Source: Arenicola marina
Taxonomy: Eukaryota; Annelida; Polychaeta; Arenicolidae
Length of the DNA: 64,000 nt
Direction: 5' to 3'
Assembly: GCA_964019135.1 (NCBI GenBank)
Contig: OZ025258.1
Span: 10,249,961 to 10,313,960, forward strand
Shown here: piece after piece, positions 1 to 12,217 of the stretch
How the letters are laid out: the number at the start of each line of letters is the position of its first letter
Position numbering within the stretch: the stretch's first letter is position 1
Notes under the pieces: generated by a model
What the model was told of the DNA's origin: nothing
The model's input: only the letters and a program-made list of their open reading frames with translations
Database searches by the model: none
Made by a program: the position numbers and the translations under genes

Positions 1-605
1 GTTTCGGTTTGCATTCTCCACCGACAGTACCTGGCACTCCTCGACTCGTGATTAATAACCACACCAAAACGTTAATCGTCGCATGAATGATTGGGTTTGA
101 TTGCCTTTGAAAATAAAATCGAAAACTTTAGTTTTTCTTCTTAATGACCAATGTAAACGTTATATTGTTCGACTATATTTCATCGAATCACAAATTAATA
201 AATATTTGAAAATGCTTCGAAAACTTACTGAGCTAAACAACGCCGTATGTCATAACGCAAGTTTGTAAGATCTAAATGCGACTAACAGCCATTTGGGTTG
301 TGTTACGTGCCGCAGCATTCATGCGTGATATAATGCGAAAATTTGTCCGAAACTAGCAATTAAGATGTATTGAATTACTTATCTCTAAGTTCAGAAAATA
401 CTTAATTAACTCCAAAAGCTTCTTGTCCGAGGAAGGAACAAGACACTTATTCGCTAAGTGAAGTCTTAAATCAATTACATTATGTTCGCAATGTGTAATG
501 CATAGGGCATATAGTTTCTGATCCCACGGAAATATTATGATACAACACTTGTGTATCACATTGAAGTCCGCAACTATAGTACGAGATGTACGCAGATAAT
601 GGTTT
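1..605. other. Non-coding flank, nothing recognised
   Basis: AT-rich sequence with only short chance reading frames. I see no splice-flanked coding segment, tRNA or repeat here. Confidence 0.5.
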
Positions 606-1047
606 GGTTTATTTCAGTTCAACAATAGGCCAGAGGCCCTCGTGTTGATAGACAACATACATGGCACACAATAAAATCTTATTCATTTATATCTCTTAAT
701 AGTTCAAACGCCCTATATACAAATTCAGCTAATTTATTTAATACTGTTGAATTTGTCGTTGTCATAAGCGATATATATTTCGTATGGTCAGTTCTTTGAA
801 ATAATATTTTGGTAAGATTGTGCTTAAGTCGCTATACAGCGGAAACTAACAAAAAATGATGCTCGTTCTCGAGGACATTACACCTGGGACACGTTCTCTC
901 TTCGACAGGGATTTCCCTGGGCTTATGCCACCTTCCCGTTTCTATTTTTAGTTGAGGACTAAAAGTGCGCAGTTTGGTTAGTGCATACATAAAACGGTTT
1001 GTCTGCACCTGGAAACGAGCATTTTGATCGGAAGTTATAGTTTCCAT
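606..1047 (-). mobile_element. LINE 3' fragment (end of a reverse transcriptase ORF plus 3' tail)
   Basis: On the minus strand a 71-residue frame contains CPRCNVLENEHHFLL, the Cys/His knuckle found after the reverse transcriptase domain of many non-LTR retrotransposons. One in-frame stop follows. The same frame then continues with NKLAEFVYRAFELL, a typical LINE C-terminal end, and a short tail that finishes in AATAAA-like sequence. Only the last part of ORF2 is present, so this is a dead 5'-truncated copy. The clade is not resolved. Confidence 0.7.
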
Positions 1048-2692
1048 TCATGGAAACGTAAATGCAAGTTGTCAAACAAACAGTCACATGCTTCGCAACT
1101 GCACAACCGGAACATGGACATCATAATTAATTGCCACAGGTGAATAGAAGAGCAGCTGAAATGAGTTGGAAACCATCAAGTTAGAAACCATGTTAATTTA
1201 TGCACATTGACACCGTTTGCACATCCAAGACCAAGTGTTAGAAGGCAGGAAAGGATGGGGAGTTGGTAATTTGATGTAATAGCGAGCGCAAGCGAGCTCT
1301 TAAGGTAACATGCATGCGTATTCAAAGTCCATTTCAAGCAAGGGCTTAGAATTTTCATTTTGCGTAACAGCCCCCAGGAGACGTTTTCGGATTCGGAGTA
1401 AATATCAGCTGTACATAAATGTATTCAAGCAATGAGAGGCCGAAGCATATTATGTCATGTCTTTAATAATTTAATCAGCTGCCCCACAAAATGAACGAAT
1501 AAATTATTCAATGTTAACACTGGATGTATACTTCAAATTAAAGTTAATTTATAAGCGACGGGCTAAATGACAATGCCTGTTGCCAAGCAGAGCGCTCTTG
1601 GTGACCGCCCATCGGCTGCTGTCATAGTGAGTAGTTGTGACGTCAAAATGTTATAAACATGACGTCACAATGGGAGTTCCTCAGCAACCGAATGATATGA
1701 CAAGTACGTGCATGACATTCGTCATCCCGCCAAAATATTCTTTATGGCAAGCCGAAGCGACATAATTTTGAATATTAATCTAGATATGTCCCCTCGGAAT
1801 ATCTGAATTAATAAATATACGCTAGCTTTTTTAAGGTAGCACCTATCCATATTACGCTTTAACATCTGTAGGTAATATAGAGACAATATCGAGAAAATCG
1901 GCAGAACGCGCTACCTACTGGGCATCCGCGAATAAAGACGGCAAGATACGTCAGAAAATACCGTTAAACCTTCCCGCACCTTCACTTACCAGAAGGTATG
2001 CGTAGGACACGGGTTCGAATGACAGATTGTCGCGTTTATCACATCCGAAGAAAAGATTGGAGATTAAATGTGTGGTTTGGCTACGTACATTTTCTCGCAG
2101 TTTGAGAGGCTACACATCGTGTTTTAAAAATAACCATTCGTACACTGGTCATTGTCGTGACACAGAACATTCAAATAAGGAAGACGGAAGTTCAAGAACG
2201 ACATGACGAACTCTTACGAAAAGGAGGAATTTAATCGTCAGAATTTAAAGCTCAAAGAGACAAATATCAGACAGCACAAATTATCTTAAAACATGATGTG
2301 TGGCATTTAGAATACGAAAATATTATTTTGTATTCGCTTATAAAAGCATACGTATGAACCTATGAAGAAATTATGATACAAAAAAAATAGTAAAGCACTA
2401 TCTATATTATAAGGCCAACACATGACACATTTGACAAAAATTAACTGCATACATAGCGACAACGTCATTCACATTTAACAAAATAATTCTAGCCCTGTTT
2501 GGAATAGGAAATGTATGTGAAATAATCACATACTCCTGGAGAAAGACTTCAGGTCAGTCATTGAAATGTATTTTAATCGATGCCATCCCATTCATCAAAC
2601 AGTGATTATAACCCATGAATCACTCGTTCCGCATAATGGTAAATATCAAGTCCAATAGCCTCGCCTCATACCAGTTATGTTTTCACTATAGT
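1048..2692. other. Non-coding flank
   Basis: No coding exon is recognised. There is a small palindromic stretch with two TGACGTCA-like (CRE) motifs near 1638-1668. The rest is AT-rich unique-looking sequence. Confidence 0.4.
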
Positions 2693-2932
2693 TTAAAGCA
2701 GCGAACACACGGTCCGTTTTTTTGCATGCGTCGCCGGGTCCGCCAGCGTCGTGCGTCGTCCGTCTTAAAGGGATCCACTATAATTCAATGGAGCGAACAC
2801 ACGAGTCCGCGCTCAGGTCCGTCGCGTTCTCCGGCTGCGTCGACTTCGGTCTGGGACCGAACTTGACGCACGCACAACGCACGACGCAGCGACGCATGCA
2901 AAAAAACGGACCGTGTGTTCGCTGCTTTAGTC
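2693..2932. mobile_element. Foldback/MITE element with about 40-bp inverted repeats
   Basis: The left end begins TAAAGCAGCGAACACACGG and the right end is its near-perfect reverse complement, with about 40 bp matching on each side (2694-2733 and 2892-2931). The inside repeats parts of the arm (GCGAACACACGAGTCCG near 2792) and codes for nothing. This fits a non-autonomous DNA transposon. No clear target-site duplication is visible, so the superfamily is unknown. Confidence 0.7.
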
Positions 2933-3336
2933 GTAGGTAGAATCATGGTCGGCGATACTGACCCCGGACTTGCGATAAACGAATCTACTGTATGTCCCGC
3001 CTTTGTCTGTGATCCACTTAATAGGGACTTGCCTCAATCCAGACGATTACAATACTCACATCCCTTTAACTACACAGGTATGATCATGATTTCTAAAACC
3101 TGCATCACGAGTTTTGACACAAATTGCAATGGTATGGCACTTTTTTTCACATTCAGTCATTGTGCAACAGTGGTGTCTGAAGAAATGTTGGTATCACAGC
3201 TATCCTTGTATGATGAAATGAAGTACTGATAGACGGTCAACCTGCTGTAATATATAAATACAATGTACACCGATTTGATTTCTTCTTGCGGCGCAGAGTG
3301 ACATCCAGTTAGACCACGTTTTTTCCACCAGCAAGG

Positions 3337-5806
3337 TTATTTCTTCTTGGTGTCAGGGGGTACTTCTTTTTCCTCTTTGCTGCCAATGACATCTTTCTGC
3401 ACATCAGAGAGATTTATGCCATTTTCTTGAATGGCTTTCTGAAACAGATAAGATAAACTCACAATGGAAATATCTAAGGAACTGTCTTCTTTTGATTCTT
3501 ATTAAGCCAGTCTGGTTCCTGCATTCAAATGCACAGGATAAAAGTGATTGCGATGATGATATAAAATGTTCAACCAAACTAGATCTAGATACTAGAGATT
3601 CAAATCTCTGGAGCAATCAAGGATTATGATATAATAAAGCATTTTTAAAACTATATATTGTATTAATTATTTTTAAGCCCACACTAATGCCATTCATGGC
3701 TCTTCAGTTGCTCCTGCTAGCTGCTTATAGTACAAATCAAGGTAAGATAGAAATACAAGATGCAAATTAAGCCTAGCTACCAAGCCAGATTTTGTATATT
3801 CTAATGGTAACCAAATTAGAAAAAGAAATGTCTCCTGCTTACAAATCTACAGACAATAAATCTGAATACCTGATTTCAAGTTGAAACCCTTATACAAGAG
3901 TGAATAGCTTCATAGAGGGTTCATTGCATGGTTATTCCAGTCACAGGCCTGCGTCCACATCTTTTATATGTTAAAATTGCATGTCAAGTTCTTTCGCGCC
4001 AAAACTAAGACTATGTGAAATCTATATCAAAATTTGCAGAAAACTTGATGGTTTCCTTCTATAAATTCAGAAACCTGATTAATACACTAAAATAAAAAGT
4101 TATGGTAAATTGTTATCACAGGAAAGGCTAAGAGACACTATTTGGCAGTCTGGCATGGGTGGAGTATAGACAAAAGAAATCTTAAATGATTCAGGACTGA
4201 TTTTTATTTTGATCTTAAATGATTCAAGGACTGATTTTTATTTTGATCTTAAATGATTCAAGGACTGATTTTTATTTTGATCTTAAATGATTCAAGGGCC
4301 CATTTTTATTTAGACCTCTTTAGTTTTTGGTGGGAAAGAGCTCGACATGCAACTTTAAAATATAGGCAACCAGGTCCTGTAGCAATCATTCCATCTATAA
4401 TATACAGCTTGTCAGGTAGTAGCAGAGCACTTTTGTCTAAGGCTTGATTGAGAATGTTTTCTAAGGAGCTGGTACATCATCTTAGGCTCATTCTTTTCAG
4501 AAAAGCAGGCTCTTCATGTGTAGCCAACTTGCTAATTCTTGGGCGACAACCTGTCTAAAGATGGTCTTGTTGGGTACAGCAGTAGGCAGTAACGGATCAC
4601 TTTAGGCAGCAGCGGATCACGCCATCTAGCGGCCTGTTTTGACAGTGAAGCAGGTGTCTGAATGCAAGGACTGTCTCAAAAATCTGAAATTAGGTTGTAG
4701 ATGATTTAATATTGCATATAGTTTATAGTGTGGTATAAAATTCATAGCTTATTTTGATATTTTCAGAGTACCGCTACTGACATTGGGCCAATGATTCATG
4801 CCATGCCACTTGGCGACAAAGCTTGGTGGTAAAGCTTGGCAGCAAAGAGAAAATAGAGAATGCAATTTAGATGACAACAGCAATTCTGTTTTATGGAGGG
4901 ATCTGATTATTTTCTTGAAGGTTCAAGGTATATACAGCTATGTAAAAATTACTTCAGTGGTGTACAGATGTATTCACTTTAGCAAGAGTGGCCTGTTGAA
5001 ATCAAAGTTGCAGTTTCGCATGAGTACTCGCAGAGCAAATAGCTCGTTACCGGAAGTGCATTTGAGGTAAAAAAATAGTGTAAACATTGGTAGTACCTCA
5101 CGTTTTTGGACTTATTTTAGTCAGTGCTTAATTATCTTTGAAATTAGTCTGAATTTACTACATCTAGTGGCTTTTAATAGAAAAGATTCAACAGTGAACA
5201 ACAAAGTGATCCGTTACTGCCTGTGATCCATTACTGCCAGTGATCCATTACTGCCAGACAAGCTGTGTATATTACTGAAATATGGCCATACAAGAAAGCT
5301 GTGGTTGCATCTTACACCTTAGAAATGCCCTATTAGCATAGGTGCTTACAACAGCGGTAGAATTCATAACTCAAAATGCTGAATGTGGGCCATTTGGGGT
5401 TGTATTATGGGCAGTGATGCTTATACACATTCATCTACGGTAACAATATGAGCTACCTCACCAATTACATAATTCAAAAGCCGTCAACACATGTAACAAG
5501 TTATTACGGCTGATCTATACCGATATAAACAAGTATTTACGATATCTGTATATTGTCACTAGTCTAGACTACAGACGTACAGTCTACATTCTCAATGTAA
5601 CTTGCTACCGCAACTTGCAAGCTAAGTTTATTTCCATTTCTTTTCACGTTTCGTTTGCTGACCTTCACACAAGATTGGTACGTCTTGAATAGGTTTGCAC
5701 ACTCATCATTTGTGTTGCCTTTCAGAAACTTTTCTCTGAACCAATTGTTGAAACATTCATCATATCGAAATTTGAGATCCTGGCACTGTGGACTAATACT
5801 ATTCAT
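3337..5806 (-). CDS. TRIAP1: TRIAP1 / Mdm35-like twin CX9C protein, 2 exons
   Basis: Coding exons on the minus strand are 5663-5806 and 3337-3438, joined in phase 0 to give 81 residues. TRIAP1 (yeast Mdm35) sits in the mitochondrial intermembrane space, where it stabilises PRELI-family lipid carriers and supports cardiolipin supply. Both CX9C motifs are intact, [11 protein letters not shown] and [11 protein letters not shown], and FREKFLKG matches the family. Exon 2 starts KAIQENGI after a TTTCAG acceptor, aligning with human KAIKEKEI, and ends in a lysine-rich tail. The donor is AAG|GTCAGC, weaker than consensus; reading straight on gives a false 80-residue ORF. It lies head-to-head with GATC, as in human. 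The 2.2 kb intron holds a foldback element and a tandem repeat. Confidence 0.93.
4183..4305. repeat. 34-bp tandem repeat, about 3.5 copies
   Basis: Tandem copies based on CTTAAATGATTCAAGGACTG followed by ATTTTTATTTTGAT, inside the TRIAP1 intron. The copies are nearly identical, which suggests recent expansion. Confidence 0.8.
4585..5255. mobile_element. Non-autonomous inverted-repeat element in TRIAP1 intron
   Basis: The left end carries GGCAGTAACGGATCACTT and then a degenerate second copy (GGCAGCAGCGGATCAC). The right end holds three inverted copies of the same motif, GTGATCC(G/A)TTACTGCC. Nothing inside is coding. Iterated terminal inverted repeats around about 670 bp suggest a MITE-like element. 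The target-site duplication is unclear. Confidence 0.55.
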
Positions 5807-6187
5807 CTTGTGTTGATGTTGTCTTCTGACACCAAACTGATCTGTGTCGTCAGCGACCCACTACCACCCCGCGTGCGCTTGTTTTGACCGGATTACGTCG
5901 CAAAGCGCCGTTTCTGGCGCTACAATAAACATAGTGCGTCACCACATTGAAAGCCTATCTTAAATCCCGACGCATTTATATCAGTCTACTAGGCCTACTT
6001 TGTTGTTTATATTGTGAAAAAATCCCGTTAATAAAGCATGGGAGCACGACGTCAGAAAATGGCTATTTCTATCTTCCTTGGGACACTTTTCAGTGATACA
6101 CTTAAAAATGATGCATTAATGCGCGAGAATGAAGGTCAAGGACGCGCCCGGCAGCAGTCCACTTATCCAGTTATTATACAGTGTACC
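5807..6187. promoter_or_regulatory. Divergent TRIAP1/GATC promoter region
   Basis: Only 381 bp separate the start codons of TRIAP1 (-) and GATC (+), so this segment must serve as promoter and both 5' UTRs. It is locally CpG-richer than its surroundings and has a GCGTGCGC stretch near 5870 that resembles an NRF1-type site. The human pair is also head-to-head. No transcription start can be fixed from sequence alone. Confidence 0.7.
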
Positions 6188-9100
6188 ATGTTTTCCGTTC
6201 TCAAACCGCATATTGGTCGATTGTGGCCACAGCTTATCGCGAGAAGCCACAAGGCTCACATAAGCAAGGTGACGAGTTAAACTTTGGCAAGAGTCTTATT
6301 GCTTGCGACATGTCTGCGACTGAGGACGTTATTACCGTAACAGTTCTAATAAAATATGCGTCCCGAATTAACTTGAGCCTAAGGCAGTAGGCTTGGCCAG
6401 TATTTTTTAAATGTTCACCGCTGTTCAGTTCAATTAAGCTTAGATTAATCACCTCGTTCCTATGTGATAATAAGGTGTAATTTGTGTAAAATTCCTGCTT
6501 CGGTCTCAGATAGATCTAATATCAAGATGCAGTGACAGTGTTTATCAATTTCACTTGAATTAAAATATGATTGTACCAGTTCTATTTTAGCTTAATTATA
6601 ATGTATTTAGAAGTTAAAAATTTAGGATAATAAGCTTAAATAGACTTGAGCCATATCTTCATTTATTAATGAGAGAGTTCCTTTTTTATGAAATTCTGCA
6701 ATTTATTTTCTCATTATGTCAGTTGATCTATTTTCTTTTTTTTCAATACATAACATTCCATTTGTCATTAAATTTTCCTTCATTAATCTTTTCTAGGTCC
6801 CTGATCAACCAACTTGGAAAAGTTTTAGTGCAGAAGATCTTCCAATTGTAGGTACATTGAAATGCAACATTATAAATGAAAACAGATAAAGATAGATATA
6901 CCATTAAGTTACATTTATTGGAAACAATTTTAGCTTTCTTCACACAGGTATTATGTCCAAAGTAACTTGTTAGGTATCAAGCTATATGCCAGTATTCAAT
7001 CTTGTCATGGGTGAATATTCATTATTCACTTGCTGAAATAATGTTCATTTAAATTGATAATTTGAACAGAATTCATTATTTATCTCTAGTTTAATATCTC
7101 ATTGAAGGAGACAGAAATTGACCACAGTCTCATCAGTCATCTAGAGAGACTTGCACTGGTAGATTTTGGTAATCAGGAAGGCATTGACCGTCTGTCTGCT
7201 GCCGTGAGGTTTGCTGACCAGCTGACATTTGTGGATACAAGCAATGTGGAACCTTTGTACAGCGTTTTAGAAAATAGGTAAAATCCATCTGTTTCCATTA
7301 ACTTACTGGTAGCTATATCTACACCACCACAGGCTATTTATTAATTGATGTATTACTCTGTAACCACAGGCTATCATATATAAAGGGTTATACAATGACA
7401 AAAATGTGAATTTACATCAATTTGGTTGATGTATTACTCTGTAACCACAGGCTATAATATATAAAGTGTTATACAATGACAAAAATGTGAATTTACATCA
7501 ATTTGCTTGCACCATTACTGATACAAGTTGTCTTGTTATAGGTCATTGCACCTGCGAGAAGATAACATTACTGAAGGGAGTTGCAAAAAAGATATCTTAG
7601 TAAATGCTAAGAACACTGAAGAGGAATATTTTGTTGCACCGCCAGGTATGTTTGATGATATTTTGTTGCACTGCCAGGTATGTTTGATGATAACTCTGAT
7701 CATAGTAGGCTAAGTTATAGAAACCCTACCCATCCACACACACCATGCCATGGGCGAGGTGTGTGTGTGATAGCTCTCGGCCCGGCCCTCTGTGGACCCC
7801 TTTAAGGACCTACCCCTGTCCATGGCTCGGGCTCGAACCACCGACCTCTCGCTTCCCAGGACAATGGGATAATCAAGTTGGTGCAGGTTGTTTTTGGTCT
7901 ATTTATACCGGACCGGTGCCGAGATACTACATGTGCGCCTAACATAACTTAAAGTAATGTGCATATACCTGAAGAAAGCATCGTTTCGGTATGATCAAAT
8001 CTTCTACTCACATTGATTCCGTAGCATTGGGAGATTTATTGGTTATTTGATGTCAAATAACTATGTATTTGATCAAATTATTGATTCAAAATGGCATACA
8101 CCAAATAAAATGATTAAATATCATCTATGTTTTAACACTTACAATTATTATATGCTCCAAAATGGTGGACACTGCTCGAGCCCAATCTAATCCAGTACAG
8201 CGGACACCGACGCCTACATTTATAGGAGAGGACATGGATAATGTACTAACTTCTAATGTAATAATCGTGGACCCGAACACCTTTTCCCTCAAATAGGTGT
8301 GCGTGCATGGTATAATCCATAGATCGGCATTTATTATGAAGTCTAGTGTACATACGACTTCCATTTGAATGACTAAACGATGCCCAATTAATGATGAATG
8401 ATCAGAATTTTCATTTCGGTGCCAAATCCCGTAGAAATGACGGTGGTGTTTTCATGTACAAAAGTCTGCCCTCTACGCATGGGTGACTTTGAATGGCTCG
8501 CCCTGTGCCTGCGAGCGCTGGGGCCAAATATTTCGTCCATGCTAATATCCTACTCTAGGTCATCTGCCTTGGGCGCATTCATTTTACGGCTCATTATAAC
8601 GTCGTTACTTTGGACTGACGAGGTGAACATGGTGAAAGCATGGCTTTTGGAGTGTGGGGGCTCCCTGGTGTTGTGGTTAGCGCACTAGACCGAAGATAAA
8701 TGGGTCCTGGGTTCGAATCCGGGTCTGGGCACCAAACATGTTTCATCCATTCATCCTTCGTCGTGCCGGGAGGTTCCTCGTCCCACAAAAGCGGACTAAA
8801 AACACCCAATTCAACGGTCTACAACATAAACTTTCCTCGGATTTTCATGTCTTTTGTAACAATGTGAAGAACAAATTGGTGTTCATAGCCCTGGCCTGGA
8901 ACATCATGTGGTAATTCACTACGTAGCAGCCAACAGCCCTGAGTTCTCCGTCAATAGTGTCACGAATCATTTCTTGCAATCCCTGGACATGTAGGGGTCT
9001 GGAAGGGGTAAATGGCGACACACGGCAGGCTTATTTGAAAAATAGACATGGACCCCCAAATTCCGACACTGAGGATCTGAGAAAGCGACAGACACATTTT

Positions 9101-9728
9101 TTTTTAAAACGACACTAAATTTAGGCAAAAAGCGACACGGAACGTCATGATAAATCAACGTTAGACACTGAGAATTCAAAAAAAAACGTCCCTGTTCCAG
9201 ACACCGACAGGTCTTCGGCCCAGTTTACCCTCACTTGTGTGCACTTCAGGCAGAGCTTTCCGAACAGTTATACGGAGCGCCTTGTGCTTCGTTCGTCATT
9301 TGGCCCATATTTTTTCGATGTCCCATAATCTTAAAGAGCTCTGGGACACACCCACTGGCATACCTGTATCAGAATCACCAAGTGTTGAACAAGACGCAAC
9401 GCGCCGCCGCCACGTGTGCATTTCGCGGTACTAGTCTCTGCGTCCCTCATGTATTAAAACTAGTTTCCAAGCAATGCCGCAAACGTGTCTGATGAATATG
9501 AACTTATGCCGCTATAAGATTGTTAGTCCTGCGAGTTTATCTATTCCGTACATACTAACTTTTGCAAATTGCTGTATGCCTAGAACTTTTGTTATATATT
9601 TACGGCATTTATTTTACCATAAATATCATGTACAATATACTCTTAGTGTTGTATTTTCAGGTAACATTGCATTGACAAGCAGGACGACGTACTCCAAGGA
9701 TCCACGAAGCGAAGGCGGGGGGGTTTGA
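6188..9728 (+). CDS. GATC: Glutamyl-tRNA(Gln) amidotransferase subunit C, mitochondrial, 5 exons
   Basis: Exons are 6188-6268, 6797-6847, 7090-7277, 7542-7645 and 9661-9728, predicting 163 residues. GatC holds GatA and GatB together in the mitochondrial enzyme that turns Glu-tRNA(Gln) into Gln-tRNA(Gln). Exon 3 has the family core (LERLALVDF, FADQL, VEPLYSVLEN) and exon 4 has LHLREDN and EEYFVAPPG. The first 27 residues are basic with no acids, as expected of a mitochondrial presequence; this ATG was chosen over one at 6038 for that reason. Exon 2 (VPDQPTW) links them in phase. Exon 5 is short and less certain: it restores PPGNI, as in human, and then has a divergent tail. The exon 1 donor (AAG|GTGACG) is weak. 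A duplicated donor lies just after exon 4. Confidence 0.85.
7345..7507. repeat. 81-bp tandem duplication in GATC intron 3
   Basis: Two almost identical 81-bp copies starting TTGATGTATTACTCTGTAAC. A partial third match (CCACAGGCTATTTATTAATTG) lies just upstream. The second copy ends about 35 bp before exon 4. Confidence 0.85.
7628..7690 (+). repeat. 32-bp duplication of the GATC exon 4 splice donor
   Basis: TTGTTGCAC(C/T)GCCAG|GTATGTTTGATGATA occurs twice, 32 bp apart. The first copy is the real exon 4 end: it keeps frame into exon 5. The second carries an identical donor, but its use would shift the frame by 32 bp. Confidence 0.8.
7738..7905 (-). mobile_element. Possible tRNA-derived SINE fragment
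   Basis: Read on the minus strand it contains GGTGGTTCGAGCCC, close to an RNA polymerase III B box, in GC-rich sequence unlike the AT-rich intron around it. The A box and tail are not clear, so this is a weak call. Confidence 0.3.
8655..8735 (+). mobile_element. tRNA-like (SINE head or tRNA pseudogene)
   Basis: Contains an A-box-like TGTTGTGGTTAGCGCA and a strong B box GGGTTCGAATCC that can form a T arm (CCTGG/CCGGG). The acceptor stem and a normal anticodon stem cannot be folded, so it is not a working tRNA gene. It lies in GATC intron 4. Confidence 0.5.
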
Positions 9729-9856
9729 GCAAATTTAGCCAACGAATGTCTGTTCGGAGCAGATATTTTCTTCATTTAAGCCTTTTATATTAAGCTAGTC
9801 AACTAATACCTAGCAGGAGACTGAATATAACAAAAAGAAGTATTGCTTTTTGTATC

Positions 9857-9862
9857 TTTATT
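9857..9862 (-). terminator. Candidate polyadenylation signal of the SRSF gene
   Basis: AATAAA on the minus strand, the best candidate for the SRSF 3' end. It lies 129 bp past the GATC stop, so the convergent transcripts probably end very close together or overlap. Confidence 0.4.
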
Positions 9863-12217
9863 TCACATACAATACACTACACTTGATAATCGAACAGCTT
9901 GGCTGAAAGGGAAACGATTATACAGAGCGAAAAAATCGTGAAGGCATATCGACGACACAAACATATACCATATACAAAGCTTAGATAATCACTATCGTGC
10001 CATCTCTGCACAATGTTTCATCAGAGCACTAAGTCCTCCGGACACACTTAGTGATCAATTTGGAAATTTCATCACCAAGACCAACAGTGGAACACAATAA
10101 GGTCGATTAGTTTTAAAGAGGCAACGGAAATGGCAAAAAGGAAAGGCAAATGAGCTTGGGGTATAGGGGAGGTTGCAATTTGCATTTAATGAACCATTAC
10201 ACGTGCAGGAGGACCAAGAGCGACAAAAGTTCGAAAAAAACACATCGGGGGTGGGCATTTAGGGCGCAGCAAAGGGGCTAGAACGAGGAGGAAGATAAAA
10301 TAGTAGTTACCATTCTTACATTCCAAATTCCTGGAGACTCCTCTATGTGTGTGGTCCAGATTCTCCTACGGCACATTATGTCCGGTAGGCCCTCTTCCAC
10401 ACTGCAACTTACGGTCCGCGAGATCTCCACAGAATTTAAAACTCCTCCTTGCTCGCGAGTTAGGGTAAGATAACGAGACAGAATTGTCGCTCCCGCATAG
10501 GTATCCAGATAGCCTGGTGACCGCGCCTCCTCAATCCAACTCGTTCACCGCATGTAGACCATTTGGAATCCAACTACGCGCATACGACCGACTGCTGAGT
10601 GGCATCTGATAACAGTATGAATGCATCCTATTTCGTGTAGTATTTCCGGCACAGGAAAATGTGACTGCAGATCGAATCCGTCTGATCAATTTCCTCTCCT
10701 TCCTTCCTTTTCTTTTCCGCCTTTGAAGAAGGCATCCATAACAATATACCTAAGGATTCCTGCTCCTGTCATTACTTCGACCTGCATTCATATTTTCCCT
10801 GTGCATCCACACCTCTCCTTACGGGATTCCTGCATTCAGAAGAGCAGAAGCCGAAACCAGCAGGATAGGCACTGCCAACTTTATTATGTACGCTTCAAGG
10901 ACTACCCTAAATCTGTGAAATGCCAGTCGATTCCTTTCATTACCTGATCCTAAAACACTCTGGACTCCAGTTTGCTCCCGCCACAAGAAGTGCCTGTATT
11001 TGAAGCCAGGTTTGCAAAAGATCCTGACGTCAAATTAGGTTCCTCCCACGAAATAGTGACTGGAGGGCTACAGGCGTCCAGAAGTCGCCCGTGTCCAAGA
11101 CGCTCCAAATTCTGCTCATACCAAGATCCCAAGACCAGCGATCCTGACCAGCCAATGCGTAAAATGTGATCCACATTTTCAGCACGCTCCCTATGCCAGG
11201 ATTCCCAAGTGGTGGTCCGAAATCCTATGCACTTTCCATTCCTAGTATTTCCAGCATCCAGAACGGTTCCAATCCAAATTCCATATCCCCTTTCCACGAT
11301 CCAATCCAAATTCCATATCCCCTTTCCATGATCCAATCCAAATTCCATATCCCCTTTCCACGATCCAATCCAAATTCCATATCCCCTTTCCATGATCCAA
11401 TCCAAATTCCATATACCCTTTCATGATCCAATCCAAATTCCATATCCCCTTTCCATGATCCAATCCAAATTCCATATCCCCTTTTCATCCATGATACAAT
11501 CCAAACCTTCAGAGAAACGAGAAAACGAGATACAAGTTAATAATGAATGAACTGAACTTAGCTAAATCAGTCTTATATAAAAACACAATTTATGTAAAAC
11601 CACCAGGGACTCAACACATTAGCTGTACTCGTGAGAGTAATAATATGTAATTTCCTAAGTTTTCTAAACCTTTCTGTTCTCTTTGAGCAATAAACTATCA
11701 AAAAAGCAGCCAAACAAACTGATTCCTAAAACCTGTCGCATAAAAAAACTGTAATCAAATTATCACGTTTCAGAAATATGCCACCCTCTTACATACTTTT
11801 TTTCCTTACCACTGAAGTAGTTTCATTGCCTAATTTATCCGGCCATACAGGTTTACTATGCCTATTTGAATGAAACGATAAACTCCAAGACTCATAGAGC
11901 CATCAAACCAGAATATATCATTCATTTGATAAAAAAGACCAACTCGAGAATCCCAATTCTCGTGGATGCCATTGCATTCCAGGATTTGATTACAGCTTCG
12001 TTATCTTATTCACAGGGAGATAGATATAAAGGCCTCTTTTCTTGAGGAATGCTAAATGTTTTATCTGTCCAATACAACTCTGTAAACAGGTTCCATACTA
12101 GACCGGAGCCTTCACATGCACTGTGTCATAAAGCGGCGAGCTCCCGTCATCCACGAGTGCACGAAGTATCTCTCCACAGCTGCCGACAGCCAGAGGCGGA
12201 CTAGAGCAGCACGAGTC
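9863..12217 (-). other. Presumed long 3' UTR or downstream region of the SRSF gene
   Basis: No coding exon is seen in 2.3 kb after the SRSF stop codon. Long 3' UTRs are usual for SRSF1-type genes, so this may be transcribed. It contains the 32-bp repeat at 11262-11492; degenerate relatives of the same pyrimidine-rich words extend over 10690-11260. The long frames across the repeat are artefacts. Confidence 0.45.
11262..11492. repeat. 32-bp tandem repeat, about 7 copies
   Basis: Units based on GATCCAATCCAAATTCCATA followed by TCCCCTTTCCAT, nearly identical, with one shorter variant near 11420. It sits in the presumed SRSF 3' UTR. Confidence 0.9.

Noticed and set aside
1-3300. COX6A1 next to TRIAP1, as in human
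   Set aside because: I looked for a COX6A-like exon upstream and found none in this window; only a LINE tail and a foldback element are present.
5564-5662. C-terminal part of the 80-codon TRIAP1 frame
   Set aside because: It is read-through past the exon 1 donor. The spliced exon at 3337-3438 gives the conserved KAIQENGI continuation.
8655-8735. Functional tRNA gene
   Set aside because: The B box and T arm are good, but the acceptor and anticodon stems do not form.
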